Shown here: piece after piece, positions 5,440 to 5,808 of the stretch
How the letters are laid out: every line of letters starts with the position of its first letter
Position numbering within the stretch: the stretch's first letter is position 1
Assembly: GCA_017555325.1 (NCBI GenBank)
Contig: JAFZGR010000001.1
Span: 1-5,808 of the forward strand
From: Alphaproteobacteria bacterium
GTDB taxonomy: Bacteria; Pseudomonadota; Alphaproteobacteria; CAAHEQ01; UBA3637
DNA length: 5,808 nucleotides
Direction: 5' to 3'
Translations under genes and position numbers: made by a program
Notes under the pieces: generated by a model
What the model saw: only the letters and a program-made list of their open reading frames with translations
The model's database searches: none
What the model was told of the DNA's origin: nothing

Positions 5440-5555
5440 GTCATTTATCTGATTTACAGACAATATCGGTACAAGCTCGTGTCACCAAGTCCCCTTTTCC
5501 TGTTCAACATCTAACCTTTTTTACTCACATAAAACAACTTGAAGGTTACCTGTAA
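5385..5555 (+). pseudogene. possible frameshifted C-terminal extension of the HAD pseudogene
   Basis: A second plus-strand frame is open from 5385 to TAA 5553-5555 and overlaps the end of the HAD frame. If one A is added to the A7 run at 5409-5415, the HAD frame continues as TIQKLFILSHLSDLQTISVQ and on to an ending HIKQLEGYL, giving about 226 residues in total. The stretch reads like protein but matches no domain I know, and it has no start codon with a ribosome binding site of its own. It is either a lost C-terminal extension, the remnant of a separate gene, or chance. Confidence 0.35.
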
Positions 5556-5808
5556 ATTTTTAAGTAACAAATGTATTCACACAACGTATCCCTGTCTAAA
5601 AAAATCAGCATTTTGAAAAAAAGCTACACAAAAACAACTAAAATTAATAAAAAAAGGCTATTTCAGCTGTTTACTCTCCCCCAAAATTTAAAAATTAGCA
5701 GGAAAAATTAAAATCACATTTTCAAAACAATATAGAATCAAAGTATTTTATAATCCTACCATTAAAACATCAAAAAATATACTTTTGAATATCCATTTTA
5801 TAGGATTA
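5556..5808. other. no gene seen (253 bp to the window edge)
   Basis: Very A+T-rich, with stop codons in all frames. No RNA gene, convincing terminator or complete promoter was found. A TATAAT at 5749-5754 has no -35 partner at a usual distance. A short inverted repeat lies at the extreme right end. Confidence 0.5.
5745..5808. repeat. short interrupted inverted repeat at the right edge
   Basis: TAATCCTA (5751-5758) is the reverse complement of TAGGATTA (5801-5808), 42 bases apart. Each arm overlaps the octamer ATTTTATA (5745-5752 and 5795-5802) in direct orientation, exactly 50 bases apart. The right arm touches the window end and may continue. It could be chance in such A+T-rich DNA. Confidence 0.3.

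Noticed and set aside
5545..5568. GTTAC/GTAAC hairpin after the last open frame as a terminator
   Set aside because: The stem has two mismatches and no T-tract follows.
1..5808. Mobile element, CRISPR array, tRNA or rRNA genes, defence system
   Set aside because: No transposase, terminal inverted repeats with target duplications, spaced repeats, or RNA gene signatures were seen on either strand.

Overview
This is an A+T-rich stretch of chromosome (roughly two thirds A+T by eye), dense in homopolymer runs. It most likely comes from a Gram-negative, probably host-associated bacterium whose genome is being reduced. The lemA-htpX pair and the overall style fit a low-GC proteobacterium, possibly an alphaproteobacterium, but nothing here fixes the taxonomy. 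No mobile element, RNA gene or CRISPR array was found.

The left part (1-1652) is an intact same-strand run: the end of lemA, a membrane M48 zinc protease of the HtpX type, and a deoxycytidylate-deaminase-family enzyme 11 bp further on. Next, behind a very good extended -10 promoter, comes an intact but unrecognised 134-residue gene (1814-2218). It ends base-to-base against a convergent, decayed metallophosphoesterase gene (3011 down to 2219, minus strand). That gene carries three frameshifts and damaged active-site residues.

The centre (3157-3883) is a complete single-gene transcription unit: promoter, strong ribosome binding site, an HD-type protein resembling MESH1/SpoT ppGpp hydrolases, and a clear rho-independent terminator. 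The protein is intact, but most metal-binding positions expected for a hydrolase are substituted. This is the most interesting gene in the window.

The right part (3945-5555) holds two broken genes that still have recognisable promoters and start sites. One is a NadR-like P-loop ATPase (1-bp loss, a nonsense codon, and a 5-bp tandem duplication). The other is a HAD-IIIA phosphatase (a 1-bp loss inside its catalytic motif, a nonsense codon, possibly a further frameshift). The last 250 bp show no gene.

Taken together, five intact or edge-truncated genes sit beside three genes caught at an early stage of decay. I see no convincing new multi-gene system. The points worth following are the HD protein with altered ligands, the orphan 134-residue gene, and the well-resolved lesions of the three pseudogenes.
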